NCBI GenBank assembly: GCA_026129765.1
Contig: JAHCHP010000002.1
Coordinates: 1 to 64,000 of the forward strand
Direction of reading: 5' to 3'
Source of the DNA: Fimbriimonadia bacterium
GTDB lineage: Bacteria > Armatimonadota > Fimbriimonadia > Fimbriimonadales > GBS-DC
DNA length: 64,000 bases
The notes beneath the pieces are model-generated. The model was not told where the DNA came from. It searched no databases and saw only the letters and a program-made list of their open reading frames with translations. Made by a program: the position numbers and the translations under genes. The number at the start of each line of letters is the position of its first letter. Position 1 is the first letter of the stretch. Below are positions 34,237 through 44,064 of this stretch, piece by piece.

Positions 34237-35430
34237 TCAGCGGGATTGCTTCAATTGATAATACAACCGCGCAGGCAGTCCGTGCGCCTTCACCGCGCCC
34301 GCCATCTCTGATTGATCGAAAGTCTTGTCATCGAATGATGCCATCGCTTGGTCATATAAAGCCCACCGGCTTTCGCGCGCGACAACCGCGACCTGCCCCT
34401 TGAAAAATCGCAAAGTGACCGTTCCCGTGACCCGCTCCTGCAGTTTCAAAATGAACGCTTCCAGAGTCTCCTTGAACGGATCCAACCATAACCCCGCATA
34501 GGCAAGTTCTGCCCAAGCGCGGTCCGCCTGCTCCTTGAACTTTAGTTCATCGCGGGTTCCCACCAAGGCTTCCAAAGCGCGATGCGCCGTAATCAGCGCG
34601 ACCGCCGCAGGACATTCATAATTCTCGCGCACCTTCAAACCGATCATCCGGTCTTCCATGATATCGATTCGCCCCACGCCATGCTGTCCCGCGATTTCGT
34701 TCATAGCTTGAATCAGACTCAGCGGCTCCATCGCTTGCCCATCGAGCGCGACCGGCACGCCCTGCTCCAACCGAAGTTCAACCAGGCGAGGCTCCTCAGG
34801 CGCGTCATTCGCGCTGCGGGTCCAGCGGAAAATCTCTTCTGGCGGGATGAAACTGGGGTCTTCCAACCTGCCGCCCTCGATAGATCGTCCCCACAGGTTC
34901 TCGTCGATGCTCCAGATTTTCTCCGCGCTCTGCTGGATCGGCACGCCCCGTTCGCGCGCATATTCAACCTCTTCGGCGCGGGTCATATTGTGTTCTCGCA
35001 TCGGCGCAATGATCTCCACGCGAGGCATCATCGTTCGCAACATATACTCGATTCGGAACTGGTCATTGCCCTTGCCGGTGCAGCCATGGATGAAGGCGTC
35101 CACTTCTCCGATCTGTTCAGCCACATGCGCCGCTTTCGCCGCGATAATCGGGCGCGCAATGCTGGTACTCAGCGGGTAGCCTTGATAGTTCGCGTTGGCT
35201 TGAACCGCAGGCACGCAGTAATCGCGGGCAAACTCCGCCTTCGCGTCCACCGTGTAATGCTCCGCGCCCAAAATCTTCGCGCGTTCTGCCGCATCCTCAA
35301 TATCCTCTCTTGGCTGCCCGACATCCACCGTCACCGTAATCACGCGCTGGAAGCCATACTGCTCTCGCGCCAATGGGATACAGACGGTGGTATCCAGACC
35401 CCCAGAATAAACTAAGACTGCTGTTTTCAT
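34237..35430 (-). CDS. argG: Argininosuccinate synthase
   Basis: 397 residues, full length. It condenses citrulline and aspartate with ATP in arginine synthesis. The N-terminal ATP-binding loop is VLVYSGGLDTTVCIPL, and the citrulline/aspartate site shows YPLSTSIARPIIA, HGCTGKGNDQFRIE and AENLWGRSIEGG-like sequence (SIDENLWGRSIEGGRLED). It follows the M28 peptidase by 19 nt and has AAGGAG 13 nt upstream, so it is probably expressed from the peptidase promoter at 37244. No argH is present in the window. Confidence 0.97.
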   Translation of the reverse strand: MKTAVLVYSGGLDTTVCIPLAREQYGFQRVITVTVDVGQPREDIEDAAERAKILGAEHYTVDAKAEFARDYCVPAVQANANYQGYPLSTSIARPIIAAKAAHVAEQIGEVDAFIHGCTGKGNDQFRIEYMLRTMMPRVEIIAPMREHNMTRAEEVEYARERGVPIQQSAEKIWSIDENLWGRSIEGGRLEDPSFIPPEEIFRWTRSANDAPEEPRLVELRLEQGVPVALDGQAMEPLSLIQAMNEIAGQHGVGRIDIMEDRMIGLKVRENYECPAAVALITAHRALEALVGTRDELKFKEQADRAWAELAYAGLWLDPFKETLEAFILKLQERVTGTVTLRFFKGQVAVVARESRWALYDQAMASFDDKTFDQSEMAGAVKAHGLPARLYYQLKQSR

Positions 35431-35449
35431 GCTCTTTGCTTTCTCCTTC

Positions 35450-37222
35450 TTATTGTTCGACCGCCTGCGGAATCAAAGTCAGTTCCATCTCTTTGCCGTC
35501 GCGCATGATCTTAATTTTCACCGGCTCGCCCGCTTTCATATTGGCGTACTGTGCCGTCATCTCTTCCACATCTTTCACTTTCACGCCCGCGATCTCAATC
35601 ACCCGGTCGCCTGCTTTCACCCCTGCTTTTTCTGCAGGCGAGTTCGGCATAACGCCCGTAATCCGCACGCCTTGACCATCATCCGTATAGTCCGGCATCA
35701 AACCCAAGCGAACACGCGCCCCGCCAACACCACGGGGACCGGTTCCGCCGCCCCCGCTGGGACGACTCGACTCAAACTTGATACGATCAGCGCGCTCATT
35801 CACCAATTTGATCAACCGGTAGCCAAACTGCACAATTCGCGCCTGCCCTTCATAGTTAATCTTATCGGGCGTGTCGGTCGGGCGGTGATAATCTTCGTGC
35901 AACCCTGTAAAGAAGAAAAGGATAGGAATCCCGCGCGCGAAGAAGACCGCATGATCGCTGGAGCCGCCTCCAGTACGCTCTTCAGAAACCTTGAAACCAT
36001 CGGTGTTGACCTTATCGATAATCGCCTGCCAATCGGGCGAAGAGTTGATTCCCCCAATCTGCAAGTTGTTATCTTTCAAGCGTCCGATCATATCCATATT
36101 GATCATCGCGGTGATTTTATCCATTGGGACGGTGGGATTACGCGTGAAGAAGCCTGCCCCCACTAAACCCTCTTCCTCACCCGAAAATGCGATAAACAAA
36201 AGGCTGCGCTTCAAGCTCTTGCGTTCTAAGGAGAAAAGACGAGCCAACTCCATCAAACCGGCAGTCCCCGACGCATTGTCGTCCGCGCCATAATGAATTC
36301 CACCCGAATCGGGCGCGAGTGAACCGACTTCGCCATAGCCTAAATGGTCATAATGCGCGCCAATCACGATCACTTCCTCTTTCAGTTTCGGATCGCTGCC
36401 CGGCAAGAAACCGATGACATTGCGCGCGTTCCCTTTGCGGGGCTTCACTTCCGAAGTCATCTTGATGTTGATATCCAGCGACGCGGAAACCGGTTTTTTA
36501 TTGGATTTGATCTTTTCCGCTACGGTCGCGACGGTGGTATTAACCGTTGCAAAGATTTTATCGCCTGCTTCTTTGGTAATGTTCAGGGCAGGCAACATCC
36601 CGCCCCGACCGCCCCCCTGAAGCGGAAGCAAACTATTGTTATCGGGCAGGTTCACAACAATTAAACCCACTGCGCCCTTTTCCAGAGCGGTTTGCGCTTT
36701 GCGCCGGACCGAGGCGAATTGGTTCGCGTTCTCAATAAAATCGGGCGCGCCTCGGAAAACAATCACGATCTTATCCTTCACCTCGATAGAGGCATAATCG
36801 TCATACCCTTTGTCGGGCAGAGAAAGCCCATAGCCTGCAAACACCGCGATGCCTTCTGCCGACTTGTTCAAGCTCAACCCAAGCGGTCTTATCTGCTTCG
36901 CATCAATTGTCTGCTGCGCGCTGTTTTTCGCTTGAAAAGCGAGCGCGTTGGTCTCGCCCGGCATCGTGCCGATGGTCATCTCAAAATCTTGGAAGAAACC
37001 CTTAGAACCTTTGGCTTCCAAGCCCCATTCCTCAAACTTCTCGGCAATAAAATCGGCGGCTTTGTGCGCGCCCGGCGAAATGGAGAGCCGTCCCTCCAAA
37101 TCTTCAGACGCGAGATAAGCGACCCACGATCTCAAATTGCTGACGGAAACTTCCCCTTTGGCAAACGCGGAAAAGACCGTGAGCAGCATCCATATGACCA
37201 TCAACCCATTCTTTTTCATCAT
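35450..37222 (-). CDS. Secreted M28-family zinc aminopeptidase with PA and PDZ domains
   Basis: 590 residues. A signal peptide (MVIWMLLTVFSAFA) is followed by an M28 catalytic domain interrupted by a PA domain (about residues 130-230). Zinc ligands and the catalytic Glu can be seen in order: VIGAHYDHLGYG, HYGADDNASGTAGL, AFSGEEEGLVGAGF, MINMDMIGRL and GGSSDHAVFFARG. A C-terminal PDZ domain (about 500-590) contains GVRITGVMPNSPAEKAGVKAGDRVI-type sequence. The protein likely acts outside the cytoplasmic membrane on short peptides. Its ATG has GGAG at 7 nt and a GGTATAAT promoter 22 nt upstream. argG follows in the same operon; I see no functional link to arginine synthesis beyond amino-acid supply. 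Confidence 0.92.
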   Translation of the reverse strand: MMKKNGLMVIWMLLTVFSAFAKGEVSVSNLRSWVAYLASEDLEGRLSISPGAHKAADFIAEKFEEWGLEAKGSKGFFQDFEMTIGTMPGETNALAFQAKNSAQQTIDAKQIRPLGLSLNKSAEGIAVFAGYGLSLPDKGYDDYASIEVKDKIVIVFRGAPDFIENANQFASVRRKAQTALEKGAVGLIVVNLPDNNSLLPLQGGGRGGMLPALNITKEAGDKIFATVNTTVATVAEKIKSNKKPVSASLDINIKMTSEVKPRKGNARNVIGFLPGSDPKLKEEVIVIGAHYDHLGYGEVGSLAPDSGGIHYGADDNASGTAGLMELARLFSLERKSLKRSLLFIAFSGEEEGLVGAGFFTRNPTVPMDKITAMINMDMIGRLKDNNLQIGGINSSPDWQAIIDKVNTDGFKVSEERTGGGSSDHAVFFARGIPILFFFTGLHEDYHRPTDTPDKINYEGQARIVQFGYRLIKLVNERADRIKFESSRPSGGGGTGPRGVGGARVRLGLMPDYTDDGQGVRITGVMPNSPAEKAGVKAGDRVIEIAGVKVKDVEEMTAQYANMKAGEPVKIKIMRDGKEMELTLIPQAVEQ

Positions 37223-37243
37223 TTCTTGTCTCCTACCATCAAA

Positions 37244-37289
37244 ATTATACCTACTGTGGGCGTCATAAACCCGATTTGTGAAGTATAAT
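37244..37289. promoter_or_regulatory. Divergent promoter pair (M28 peptidase / adenylate cyclase)
   Basis: Minus strand: AGGTATAAT with TATAAT at 37249-37244, for the peptidase operon. Plus strand: AAGTATAAT with TATAAT at 37284-37289, for the cyclase. Neither has a good -35 box. The plus -10 lies 6 nt before GTG 37296, giving a predicted leaderless cyclase message. Confidence 0.55.
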
Positions 37290-40034
37290 CAGAGTGTGAT
37301 AGAACAGAAGCCGAAATTGCCTTCTCGAAAACCGAAGTTGCCCCTTTGGCTTTGGATGGGGGGCGGGATTGTATTCATCCTGTTGCTTGTGTGGGGTGTT
37401 TTCCAGGTAGGCTGGATCGCGGTCGGGTGGACATTGACCATTGTGTGGGGGTTGATCAATCTCAGTGTGGCAGGTTATGTGGCGCTGTGGGGTCTGTTTC
37501 ACCCGCGCGCGGTTCTCAAAGCCAATCAAACCATCACTATCTGGGCGATCTGGGTCGCCGTGCTGGTCGCTTTGGCGGTCCCCGGTTTCTTGGAGTCCTC
37601 GCTTGCCCAACGCGGAAATGCCGCTCCTTCCACCAGTTTGTTGTTAATCAGCGCATTGAGCGCATTCATGTTCACGTTGATCAGCGCGCTGGCAAGCGGT
37701 TATATAGGAGCCTCGTTTGGCGCGTTGTTCAGTTCTCATACTGCCACCGCCGACGACAATGAAGCGAGTTCCGGTGTCACCCTTTGGTGGATGGTTCAGA
37801 TTATAGGGCTGCTGATCACAAACTATTTCGGCGCGTACCTGCTGCGTTTTGTGCCTTTCCTGATTCTCTTCAGCACGCCTGTGATTTGCTGGTGGTTGTG
37901 CCGCCGCCTGCGCGCTTGGCTCAGCCGCTCAGGTCAGCCATTGCAGACCTCACTTAATCAATGGACCCGGCGACTGACGCTGCGAAGGACGCGGGGTCAA
38001 AAAACCGTGACTTATGACTTTCGCGGCGCGGCGCTGGGATTAACCGCAGGAATCATCGCGCTGCTCATTTCAACCTCCAACGTGTTCATCCCCTTACAGA
38101 GTTGGACCCTGCTCTGGCTCATCCAATTTCGCAATGCGCCCCTGCTTTCTGGCGCAGATGCGTTGAATTTGCGCGTTTTTCAAACAACTAAAAACACCGC
38201 CGAGGAACGCTTTGTCCGACTGGTGTTTGATGACTCCACCCAGCGCCAGATGTTGACCGAAAGCAGCGAATCGAAAATTCAAGCGCAGACCATCCAACAA
38301 TTAAAACAATGGGGCGTCTCGCTCGTTGTGCTGCCCCTGCCCATGATCGAGCCGCAGCGTGCCATCAGCCGTTTTGAGCCAGGGGTCGACAATGCCAGCG
38401 CGAAACGCGCCTTAGAGGATCTGCCCCTCTTGGCAAACGGGGCGCGGAAGGCTGGGAATGTCATTCTGGCGATCCGCAGGGTCGAAGACATGATCAGTGA
38501 TGAAGATGCCTCGAACCGCGCTAAAATTGAAGAGGTCATTCGGAAAGCGAGCGGACAACTGGGAGCAAGCGTTCACGCAGTCGGCTCCGCTGATTTCACA
38601 GGCTATCATTCCGCTCAGTTGCCCACGATGCTGATTCCCGGCGCAAAAGCGAGCCGTGTGCCTTGCGCGCCCTGGTTCTTGATGAGCGTGGAAAAGGAGG
38701 GGACAGTCAAACCGCTTCAAGCCGACCGGTTACCTGAACTTGCGCAGGATTTACCTCAAATTGAAGAGGGACATGTCTTGGTCGATTTCCAAGGGACACG
38801 CGCAGGACACGCTTTCTTGCAAATCCCCTATAACGCGGTCTTGAATAAAGAAAAGGTATTTCGCGGGTCGTCTCCCAATCTATCCCCCAACTTCAGCATA
38901 TCGGTTGCCGATTCCGGCGCGACCGTGAAAGATCAAGCACAAAATACCAACCCCGCGAACCCGCTCTGGGAGCCGCCTGCCACCTTCTTCAAGGACAAAA
39001 TAGTGTTTTTGGACAGCATGGATAAACGCCCAGTAGAAACCCCTCTTGGGGTCATGACCCATGCCGAACTATTGACCCATGCCGCCGCAACCGTTTGGGA
39101 TCAATCGTATGTGGGGCGTGTAAATCCATGGTGGAGAATCGCGCTGATCCTAACACTCTGTATTTTGGTGGGACATGTGTGCCGGGGCTTAACACCCCTC
39201 TCCGCCGCCTGGCGGGTCGCCACCCTCGCCTTTGTGATGCTGCTGTCATCCATCGCCGCTTTTCTCTTCTTCCGGCTCTGGCTCGGACCGGTGGTGCCGA
39301 TTGTGGGCATGATCGGCGCGTCCGCGCTGGTCACCCAACTCACCTTCTCTTTGGAAAAAACGGAACGCGCCCGGAACCGCGCCTTGTTGCAACGATTCGT
39401 CGCGCCTCAGATCGTGGAAGAACTGCTGGATGACCCATACCATCAATTGGGGTTGGGAGGCAGGCGTCAATCGGTTTGCGTGCTATTTGCCGATGTCCGA
39501 AACTTCACTCCCTTCGCCTCTACCCACTCGCCAGAAGAGGTCGTGGAAGCGGTGAACTCCTATTTGGGCGCGATGACCGAAGCGCTGCATGCCCACGGCG
39601 GACTGTTGGATAAATATCTGGGCGATGGATTGATGGCGCTCTTCCGGTTGGGCGAAAACCCCGAAGAGGACCTCCAGCGGGCAGTCAAAGCCGCTATCGC
39701 GATGCAGCAAGCAGCGCTGAAAGAGTCGATTCACCTGCAAGAACAAGGCAAAGATGCGCTGGGAGTGGGAATCGGCTTGCATGCGGGCGAAGCGGTTGTA
39801 GGACTGGTAGGCAACAAAGACCAGTTCAACTATACCGCGCTGGGTCAAACCGTGATCTTAAGCCAACGATTGCAGTCGCTGGCGTCCGCAGGCGAAATCG
39901 CGCTTTCCGAAACCGTTTATCAAGCCGTCGCGGGACAATATCCTGTATTTGCCGAAGAAGAAACCGAACTGAAAGGTCTCTCAGAACCGATCCGGACGTA
40001 CCGCCTGCGCGTGAGCGATTTAGAAAGTTTGTGA
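37278..40034 (+). CDS. Membrane adenylate/guanylate cyclase with CHASE2 sensor
   Basis: 918 residues from GTG 37278, or 912 from GTG 37296, which is preferred because the -10 box lies inside the first codons of the longer form. The N-terminus has several membrane helices (WLWMGGGIVFILLLVWG and following). An extracytoplasmic CHASE2 domain lies at about 260-590 and ends with KDKIVFLDSMDKRPVETP. Two or three helices follow, then a class III cyclase domain at about 715-905. Catalytic features: VCVLFADVRNFTPFA (first metal Asp), GGLLDKYLGDGLMALF (second metal Asp) and VGIGLHAGEAVVGLVG. It should make cAMP (or cGMP) in response to an external cue. A Crp-type regulator is at 180-863. Confidence 0.9.
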   Translation: MKYNQSVIEQKPKLPSRKPKLPLWLWMGGGIVFILLLVWGVFQVGWIAVGWTLTIVWGLINLSVAGYVALWGLFHPRAVLKANQTITIWAIWVAVLVALAVPGFLESSLAQRGNAAPSTSLLLISALSAFMFTLISALASGYIGASFGALFSSHTATADDNEASSGVTLWWMVQIIGLLITNYFGAYLLRFVPFLILFSTPVICWWLCRRLRAWLSRSGQPLQTSLNQWTRRLTLRRTRGQKTVTYDFRGAALGLTAGIIALLISTSNVFIPLQSWTLLWLIQFRNAPLLSGADALNLRVFQTTKNTAEERFVRLVFDDSTQRQMLTESSESKIQAQTIQQLKQWGVSLVVLPLPMIEPQRAISRFEPGVDNASAKRALEDLPLLANGARKAGNVILAIRRVEDMISDEDASNRAKIEEVIRKASGQLGASVHAVGSADFTGYHSAQLPTMLIPGAKASRVPCAPWFLMSVEKEGTVKPLQADRLPELAQDLPQIEEGHVLVDFQGTRAGHAFLQIPYNAVLNKEKVFRGSSPNLSPNFSISVADSGATVKDQAQNTNPANPLWEPPATFFKDKIVFLDSMDKRPVETPLGVMTHAELLTHAAATVWDQSYVGRVNPWWRIALILTLCILVGHVCRGLTPLSAAWRVATLAFVMLLSSIAAFLFFRLWLGPVVPIVGMIGASALVTQLTFSLEKTERARNRALLQRFVAPQIVEELLDDPYHQLGLGGRRQSVCVLFADVRNFTPFASTHSPEEVVEAVNSYLGAMTEALHAHGGLLDKYLGDGLMALFRLGENPEEDLQRAVKAAIAMQQAALKESIHLQEQGKDALGVGIGLHAGEAVVGLVGNKDQFNYTALGQTVILSQRLQSLASAGEIALSETVYQAVAGQYPVFAEEETELKGLSEPIRTYRLRVSDLESL

Positions 40035-40050
40035 AAATTTGCACAGACAC

Positions 40051-40080
40051 TTGACGCGAGGTTCCAAAGACGGGTATAAT
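40051..40080 (+). promoter_or_regulatory. Promoter of the atp operon
   Basis: TTGACG (40051-40056), 18-nt spacer, TATAAT (40075-40080) preceded by CGGG. This is the best-formed plus-strand promoter in the window and lies 54 nt before the atpB start. Confidence 0.8.
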
Positions 40081-40134
40081 TTATGTACGCGGGCAGGATC
40101 GCCCGTGAATCCTGAACGGAGGCGGGAATAGACA

Positions 40135-40842
40135 TTGGAACACCATCCAAGTAAATGGGCGTTTGTTGTGTTTTCGGGAATTGTGATGGTTATGTTGACC
40201 ATCTTCAGCATTATGGCAACCCGAAACCCCCAAAAGCGACCCGGTAAGTTGCAGAACCTGGCAGAGTTACTCTACGAATTCTTTGAGAACCTGACGGTGA
40301 GCGTCGTGGGCGACCATGGACGAAAATTCACCCCGCTTATCGGCACGCTCTTTCTATTCATCTTATCCTGCAATCTCATTGGCTTAGTGCCTGCTTCCGT
40401 CGCTCCCACTGCCAGCCTGAACATCACCTTGGCGCTTGCCTTGATCGTCTTTGTCTATGTTCAATACATCGGCATCCGGTCCAATGGATTAGCAGGCTAT
40501 CTCGGACATTTCGCGGGCGCAGGCAAAGTGCCAGTCTATATGGCGCCTTTGCTCTTCGTCATCGAGCTGATCAGCGAACTAACAAAACCGGTTTCTCTTT
40601 CCATACGACTATTTGGCAACATGTTCGGAAAGGAACAGGTCATGTTAGCCTTGATACTTGCTTTTGGTGTTCCCGCGCTTAAATACTTTATTCCCTTCCC
40701 CGTACAACTTCCCATTCTTCTCTTCGGCGTTTTGGTAGCCTTTGTGCAAGCCTTTGTCTTTTCACTGCTGACGGGAATCTATTTGGGATTGATGACGGAG
40801 CATGAAGCTCACCATGGGCATGAAGATGCCCACGCGCATTAA
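40135..40842 (+). CDS. atpB: F-type ATP synthase subunit a
   Basis: 235 residues read from TTG 40135, preceded by GGAGG about 12 nt away; the next in-frame ATGs would cut into the first helix. The protein forms the ion half-channels of F0. The essential Arg is in ELTKPVSLSIRLFGNMFGKE, and the last helices contain LLFGVLVAFVQAFVFSLLTGIYLG. It has a His-rich tail (HEAHHGHEDAHAH) on the C-terminus. No atpI precedes it. It is the first gene of atpBEFHAG. Confidence 0.93.
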   Translation: MEHHPSKWAFVVFSGIVMVMLTIFSIMATRNPQKRPGKLQNLAELLYEFFENLTVSVVGDHGRKFTPLIGTLFLFILSCNLIGLVPASVAPTASLNITLALALIVFVYVQYIGIRSNGLAGYLGHFAGAGKVPVYMAPLLFVIELISELTKPVSLSIRLFGNMFGKEQVMLALILAFGVPALKYFIPFPVQLPILLFGVLVAFVQAFVFSLLTGIYLGLMTEHEAHHGHEDAHAH

Positions 40843-40946
40843 GCGCGCTCAATTTTTTGTAAGACAACTTTCTTCTTGCAAACGCGCGAGAAGAAGCGAC
40901 ACGCCGGAAAGGCGATGAAACACGAACAACAAGGAGGCTAAACAGG

Positions 40947-41234
40947 ATGGATACAGGAGTTGGTCTTTACCTGCTTGGTTTGGCGCTGGCGACGGGTCTC
41001 GGACTGCCGATTGCCGTTATTGGCGCAGGCATGGGTCAGGGTCGCGCCGCTGCGGGCGCATTAGAAGGTATGGCGCGACAGCCGGAAATGGCTGGGCGAA
41101 TTCAGACAGGAATGATTCTCTCGCTCGCGATTATCGAGTCGCTGGTTATTTTTGCGTTGGTTATCTTCTTCATGCTCAGTGGTAAACTGCCCGCCGTCAC
41201 CGACCTGGTCAGTGAACTGCAAAAGCTGAAGTAA
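40947..41234 (+). CDS. atpE: F-type ATP synthase subunit c
   Basis: 95 residues: two helices joined by the conserved polar loop ([14 protein letters not shown]). The ion-binding Glu is in [24 protein letters not shown] in helix 1 and the Ser after the Glu occur in some Na-type rings, but the Thr and Tyr of the Na signature are absent, so proton coupling is more likely. A good GGAGG lies 9 nt before the ATG. A 10-residue C-terminal tail (VSELQKLK) extends the second helix. Confidence 0.95.
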   Translation: MDTGVGLYLLGLALATGLGLPIAVIGAGMGQGRAAAGALEGMARQPEMAGRIQTGMILSLAIIESLVIFALVIFFMLSGKLPAVTDLVSELQKLK

Positions 41235-41246
41235 GAAGCCTGGGGA

Positions 41247-41314
41247 TCGGTGTTCAGGCGATAGCGCGCCAGGGACACCTGTCAGGGCGTGAACATTCAC
41301 TCTCTGAACACCGA
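41247..41314 (+). promoter_or_regulatory. Hairpin between atpE and atpF
   Basis: TCGGTGTTCAG (41247-41257) is the exact reverse complement of CTGAACACCGA (41304-41314), enclosing a GC-rich 46-nt segment that can fold further. It lies in the 108-nt gap after atpE. A role in mRNA stabilisation or partial attenuation that raises c-subunit yield is plausible. Confidence 0.6.
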
Positions 41315-41342
41315 ATCCATTTTCACCGGGGGTTTATCGTTT

Positions 41343-41933
41343 ATGGAACCAATCGTTTCTCTTTTTGGGCGAAGCCTGCGCCAAATGATAGCGGCAGCAG
41401 ACGAGCAAGGGAGCGGTGGCGACTCGATTATTGGACAAATCCTGCATCAATTGGGAGTCGATTTTCAAATCGTCATCATCCAAATTGTTGGATTCTTACT
41501 GTTGCTCATGTTGCTGCGCAAATTCCTTTGGGGACCGGCGCAAGCCATGTTGGAGCAACGCCGCGCCGACATCAGCAGCACCTATGACAAATTAGAAGAA
41601 GACAAGCGCCAAATGGAGCAGTTGCGAAGCGAGTATGAGCAGCGGCTGGCGCAAATCGAGTCGGAAGCGCGTACCAAGATTCAAGAAGCGCTCAGCGAAG
41701 CCAATGCGATGCGCGAACAGATCACGAACGATGCGCGCCGTCAAGGCGAGGAGTTAGTGGCGCGAGCGCAAGAGCAAGCCAATTTGGAACGCGAAAAAGC
41801 GTTGACAGAGCTGCAAACCTATGTCACCGACTTGACACTGGCTGCCACCGAGCGCGTGCTGGGCGAGAATATGAACAACGAGCGGCAGCGCAAGCTGATC
41901 CAGGAGTTCATTGAAAACGCGGAGGTGCGGTAA
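41343..41933 (+). CDS. atpF: F-type ATP synthase subunit b
   Basis: About 196 residues from ATG 41343, which has CGGGGG 9 nt upstream; GTG 41289 would place the start inside the hairpin. One N-terminal membrane helix (IVIIQIVGFLLLLMLLRKFLWGPAQ) is followed by a long charged helix (LEEDKRQMEQLRSEYEQRL and so on) that forms the peripheral stalk. A short soluble stretch before the helix (FGRSLRQMIAAADEQGSGG) is longer than usual. The stop codon is directly followed by the atpH start. Confidence 0.92.
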   Translation: MEPIVSLFGRSLRQMIAAADEQGSGGDSIIGQILHQLGVDFQIVIIQIVGFLLLLMLLRKFLWGPAQAMLEQRRADISSTYDKLEEDKRQMEQLRSEYEQRLAQIESEARTKIQEALSEANAMREQITNDARRQGEELVARAQEQANLEREKALTELQTYVTDLTLAATERVLGENMNNERQRKLIQEFIENAEVR

Positions 41934-42494
41934 GTGGACCATCGAGTTGCTCTGCGATACGCGCGCGCGCTCTTCCAAAGCGCATTAAAACATCAAAAAA
42001 TCCAGGAAGTCGGAGACGACCTCCAGGCGATCAATGGTTATCTCGCGCAATCGGGCATGCAGCAAATGTATTTCCAAAACCCGCGTATCCCGCGCAATAA
42101 AAAGTTGGAAACGCTCCGAGAGGCGTTCAGCAAAGATATCCAACCGCTCACAATGCGCCTGCTGGAACTGCTGATTGAGAAGCGCCGCGAGAATACCTTA
42201 CACGAATTGGCGGGCGAATATCAACGCCTGCAAGAGGAGCATCAACGAATCGCGCGCGCAGACATCACCTCCGCGGTACCGCTGGAGCCAAACGAGCAAC
42301 AAGCCTTGATTCGAAAGCTGGAACAGAGCGCGGGTAAGCAAATCATTCCCACTTACCATGTGGACCCTCGCTTGATTGGGGGCGTGAAAGTGCGCATGGG
42401 CGATTATCAAATCGACGGCAGCGCGCGAGGCATGTTAGACCGCCTGCACGATCAGATTAAGTTGGAGATTGAGCGGCGCAGAACCGCCAGATAA
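41934..42494 (+). CDS. atpH: F-type ATP synthase subunit delta
   Basis: 186 residues from GTG 41934, immediately after the atpF stop. It has the OSCP/delta pattern: [22 protein letters not shown] at the N-terminus and [29 protein letters not shown] at the C-terminus, which holds the alpha-subunit crown to the b stalk. GAGGTGCGG at the end of atpF serves as ribosome site. Confidence 0.94.
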   Translation: MDHRVALRYARALFQSALKHQKIQEVGDDLQAINGYLAQSGMQQMYFQNPRIPRNKKLETLREAFSKDIQPLTMRLLELLIEKRRENTLHELAGEYQRLQEEHQRIARADITSAVPLEPNEQQALIRKLEQSAGKQIIPTYHVDPRLIGGVKVRMGDYQIDGSARGMLDRLHDQIKLEIERRRTAR

Positions 42495-42528
42495 CGATTT
42501 TTGGGACATTAAGCACAGAGGTGTGAAC

Positions 42529-44064
42529 ATGGCAATCCGACCAGAAGAAATTACAAGCATATTATCCAAAGAAATCGAGAATTTAGACAGGACTCCCGAT
42601 GCGGAGAGCGTTGGAACGATCCTGCAGGTAGGCGACGGTATCGCCCGCGTGCATGGGCTGCCGGACGCGCTGATGAGCGAACTGCTGGAGTTCCCCAACG
42701 AAGTCATCGGTCTGGTGTTGAACCTGGAAGAGGACAACATCGGAGCGATTATTTTGGGAGACGACGCGGAGCTGAAAGAGGGCGATCAGGTGAAGCGCAC
42801 GAAACGAATTGCGGAAGTGCCGGTCGGTAAATCGGTGCTGGGGCGAGTCGTTGACGCGCTGGGACGACCGCTGGACGGCAAAGGCGCCATCGCGGCAGAA
42901 GAGTACCGCCGCTTAGAGATTATCGCGCCCGGCGTGTTGGACCGGCAGCCCGTGAAAGAACCTCTGCAGACAGGCATTAAAGCGATTGATGCCATGATCC
43001 CCATCGGACGCGGACAGCGCGAGCTGATTATCGGCGACCGATCCATTGGTAAGACCTCGGTTGTGCTGGATACCATTATCAATCAGAAGTACACCCACAA
43101 CACCGATTCGCCGGTTCACTGCATCTATGTGGCGATTGGTCAAAAAATGGCGAGTATCGCGCGCGTCGTCAATACGCTGGAGCAGCACGGCGCAATGGAT
43201 TATACGACCATCGTCATCGCGGGCGCAAGCGACCCCAACAGTTTGCAGTATCTGGCTCCCTATACGGGATGCACCATTGGCGAATATTTCCGCGATAACG
43301 GCATGCACGCGCTGGTGATTTACGATGATTTGTCCAAACACGCGCAAGCCTATCGCGCGGTTTCGCTGTTGCTGCGACGCCCCCCCGGACGCGAAGCCTA
43401 TCCCGGCGACGTGTTCTACCTGCACTCTCGATTGTTAGAGCGCGCGGCGAAAATGTCCGATGAGAAAGGCGGCGGTTCGCTCACCGCGCTGCCCATTATC
43501 GAAACGCAGGCAGGCGACGTGTCAGCCTACATTCCTACCAACGTCATCTCCATCACCGATGGACAGATCTACCTGGAGAGGAGCCTCTTCAACGCCGGTG
43601 TCCGTCCCGCCATCAACGCGGGTATCTCGGTCAGCCGCGTGGGAGGCAACGCGCAGATCAAAGCCACCAAACAGGTGGCAGGGCGGCTCCGACTGGATAT
43701 GGCGGCGTTCCGCGAGGTTCAAGCGTTCGCGCAGTTCGCTTCGGACTTGGATCGCGCCACCCAGATGCAATTGTCGCGCGGTATGCGCCTGACCGAAATA
43801 CTGAAGCAGGAGCTGTTCACGCCGATGCCCGTTGAAGACCAAATTGTGGCGATCTTCGCAGGCACTTCGGGCATGATCGATGATATGCCGGTTGAAAAGG
43901 TGCGCGACTTTGAGAAAGGCTTGCTGGCGTATACCAAAGAGAAATATCCTGAGCTGGCAGAAACCATTCGCCGAGCCAAAGAGATTTCTCCTGATACGGA
44001 AGCGCTGTTGCGTAAAGCCGTTGAAGAGTTCAAAGTTCAATTTGGTCAGGGGACAACCGCATGA
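42529..44064 (+). CDS. atpA: F-type ATP synthase subunit alpha
   Basis: About 511 residues from ATG 42529 (GAGGTG 5 nt upstream; [20 protein letters not shown] is the usual start). The protein builds the F1 hexamer with beta. Its P-loop reads GDRSIGKTS, where the family consensus is GDRQTGKTA: the conserved Gln and Thr are replaced by Ser and Ile. The adjacent lysine and threonine remain. Other blocks ([74 protein letters not shown]) are canonical. The atpG start overlaps its stop codon (ATGA). Confidence 0.97.
   Translation: MAIRPEEITSILSKEIENLDRTPDAESVGTILQVGDGIARVHGLPDALMSELLEFPNEVIGLVLNLEEDNIGAIILGDDAELKEGDQVKRTKRIAEVPVGKSVLGRVVDALGRPLDGKGAIAAEEYRRLEIIAPGVLDRQPVKEPLQTGIKAIDAMIPIGRGQRELIIGDRSIGKTSVVLDTIINQKYTHNTDSPVHCIYVAIGQKMASIARVVNTLEQHGAMDYTTIVIAGASDPNSLQYLAPYTGCTIGEYFRDNGMHALVIYDDLSKHAQAYRAVSLLLRRPPGREAYPGDVFYLHSRLLERAAKMSDEKGGGSLTALPIIETQAGDVSAYIPTNVISITDGQIYLERSLFNAGVRPAINAGISVSRVGGNAQIKATKQVAGRLRLDMAAFREVQAFAQFASDLDRATQMQLSRGMRLTEILKQELFTPMPVEDQIVAIFAGTSGMIDDMPVEKVRDFEKGLLAYTKEKYPELAETIRRAKEISPDTEALLRKAVEEFKVQFGQGTTA

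Noticed and set aside
34582-35415. 277-codon open frame on the plus strand
   Set aside because: Antisense shadow of argG; its peptide has no recognisable domain.
40947-41234. Sodium-type c ring
   Set aside because: Gln in helix 1 and Ser after the Glu are present but the Thr and Tyr of the Na motif are not; the same ES pair occurs in many proton-type subunits.
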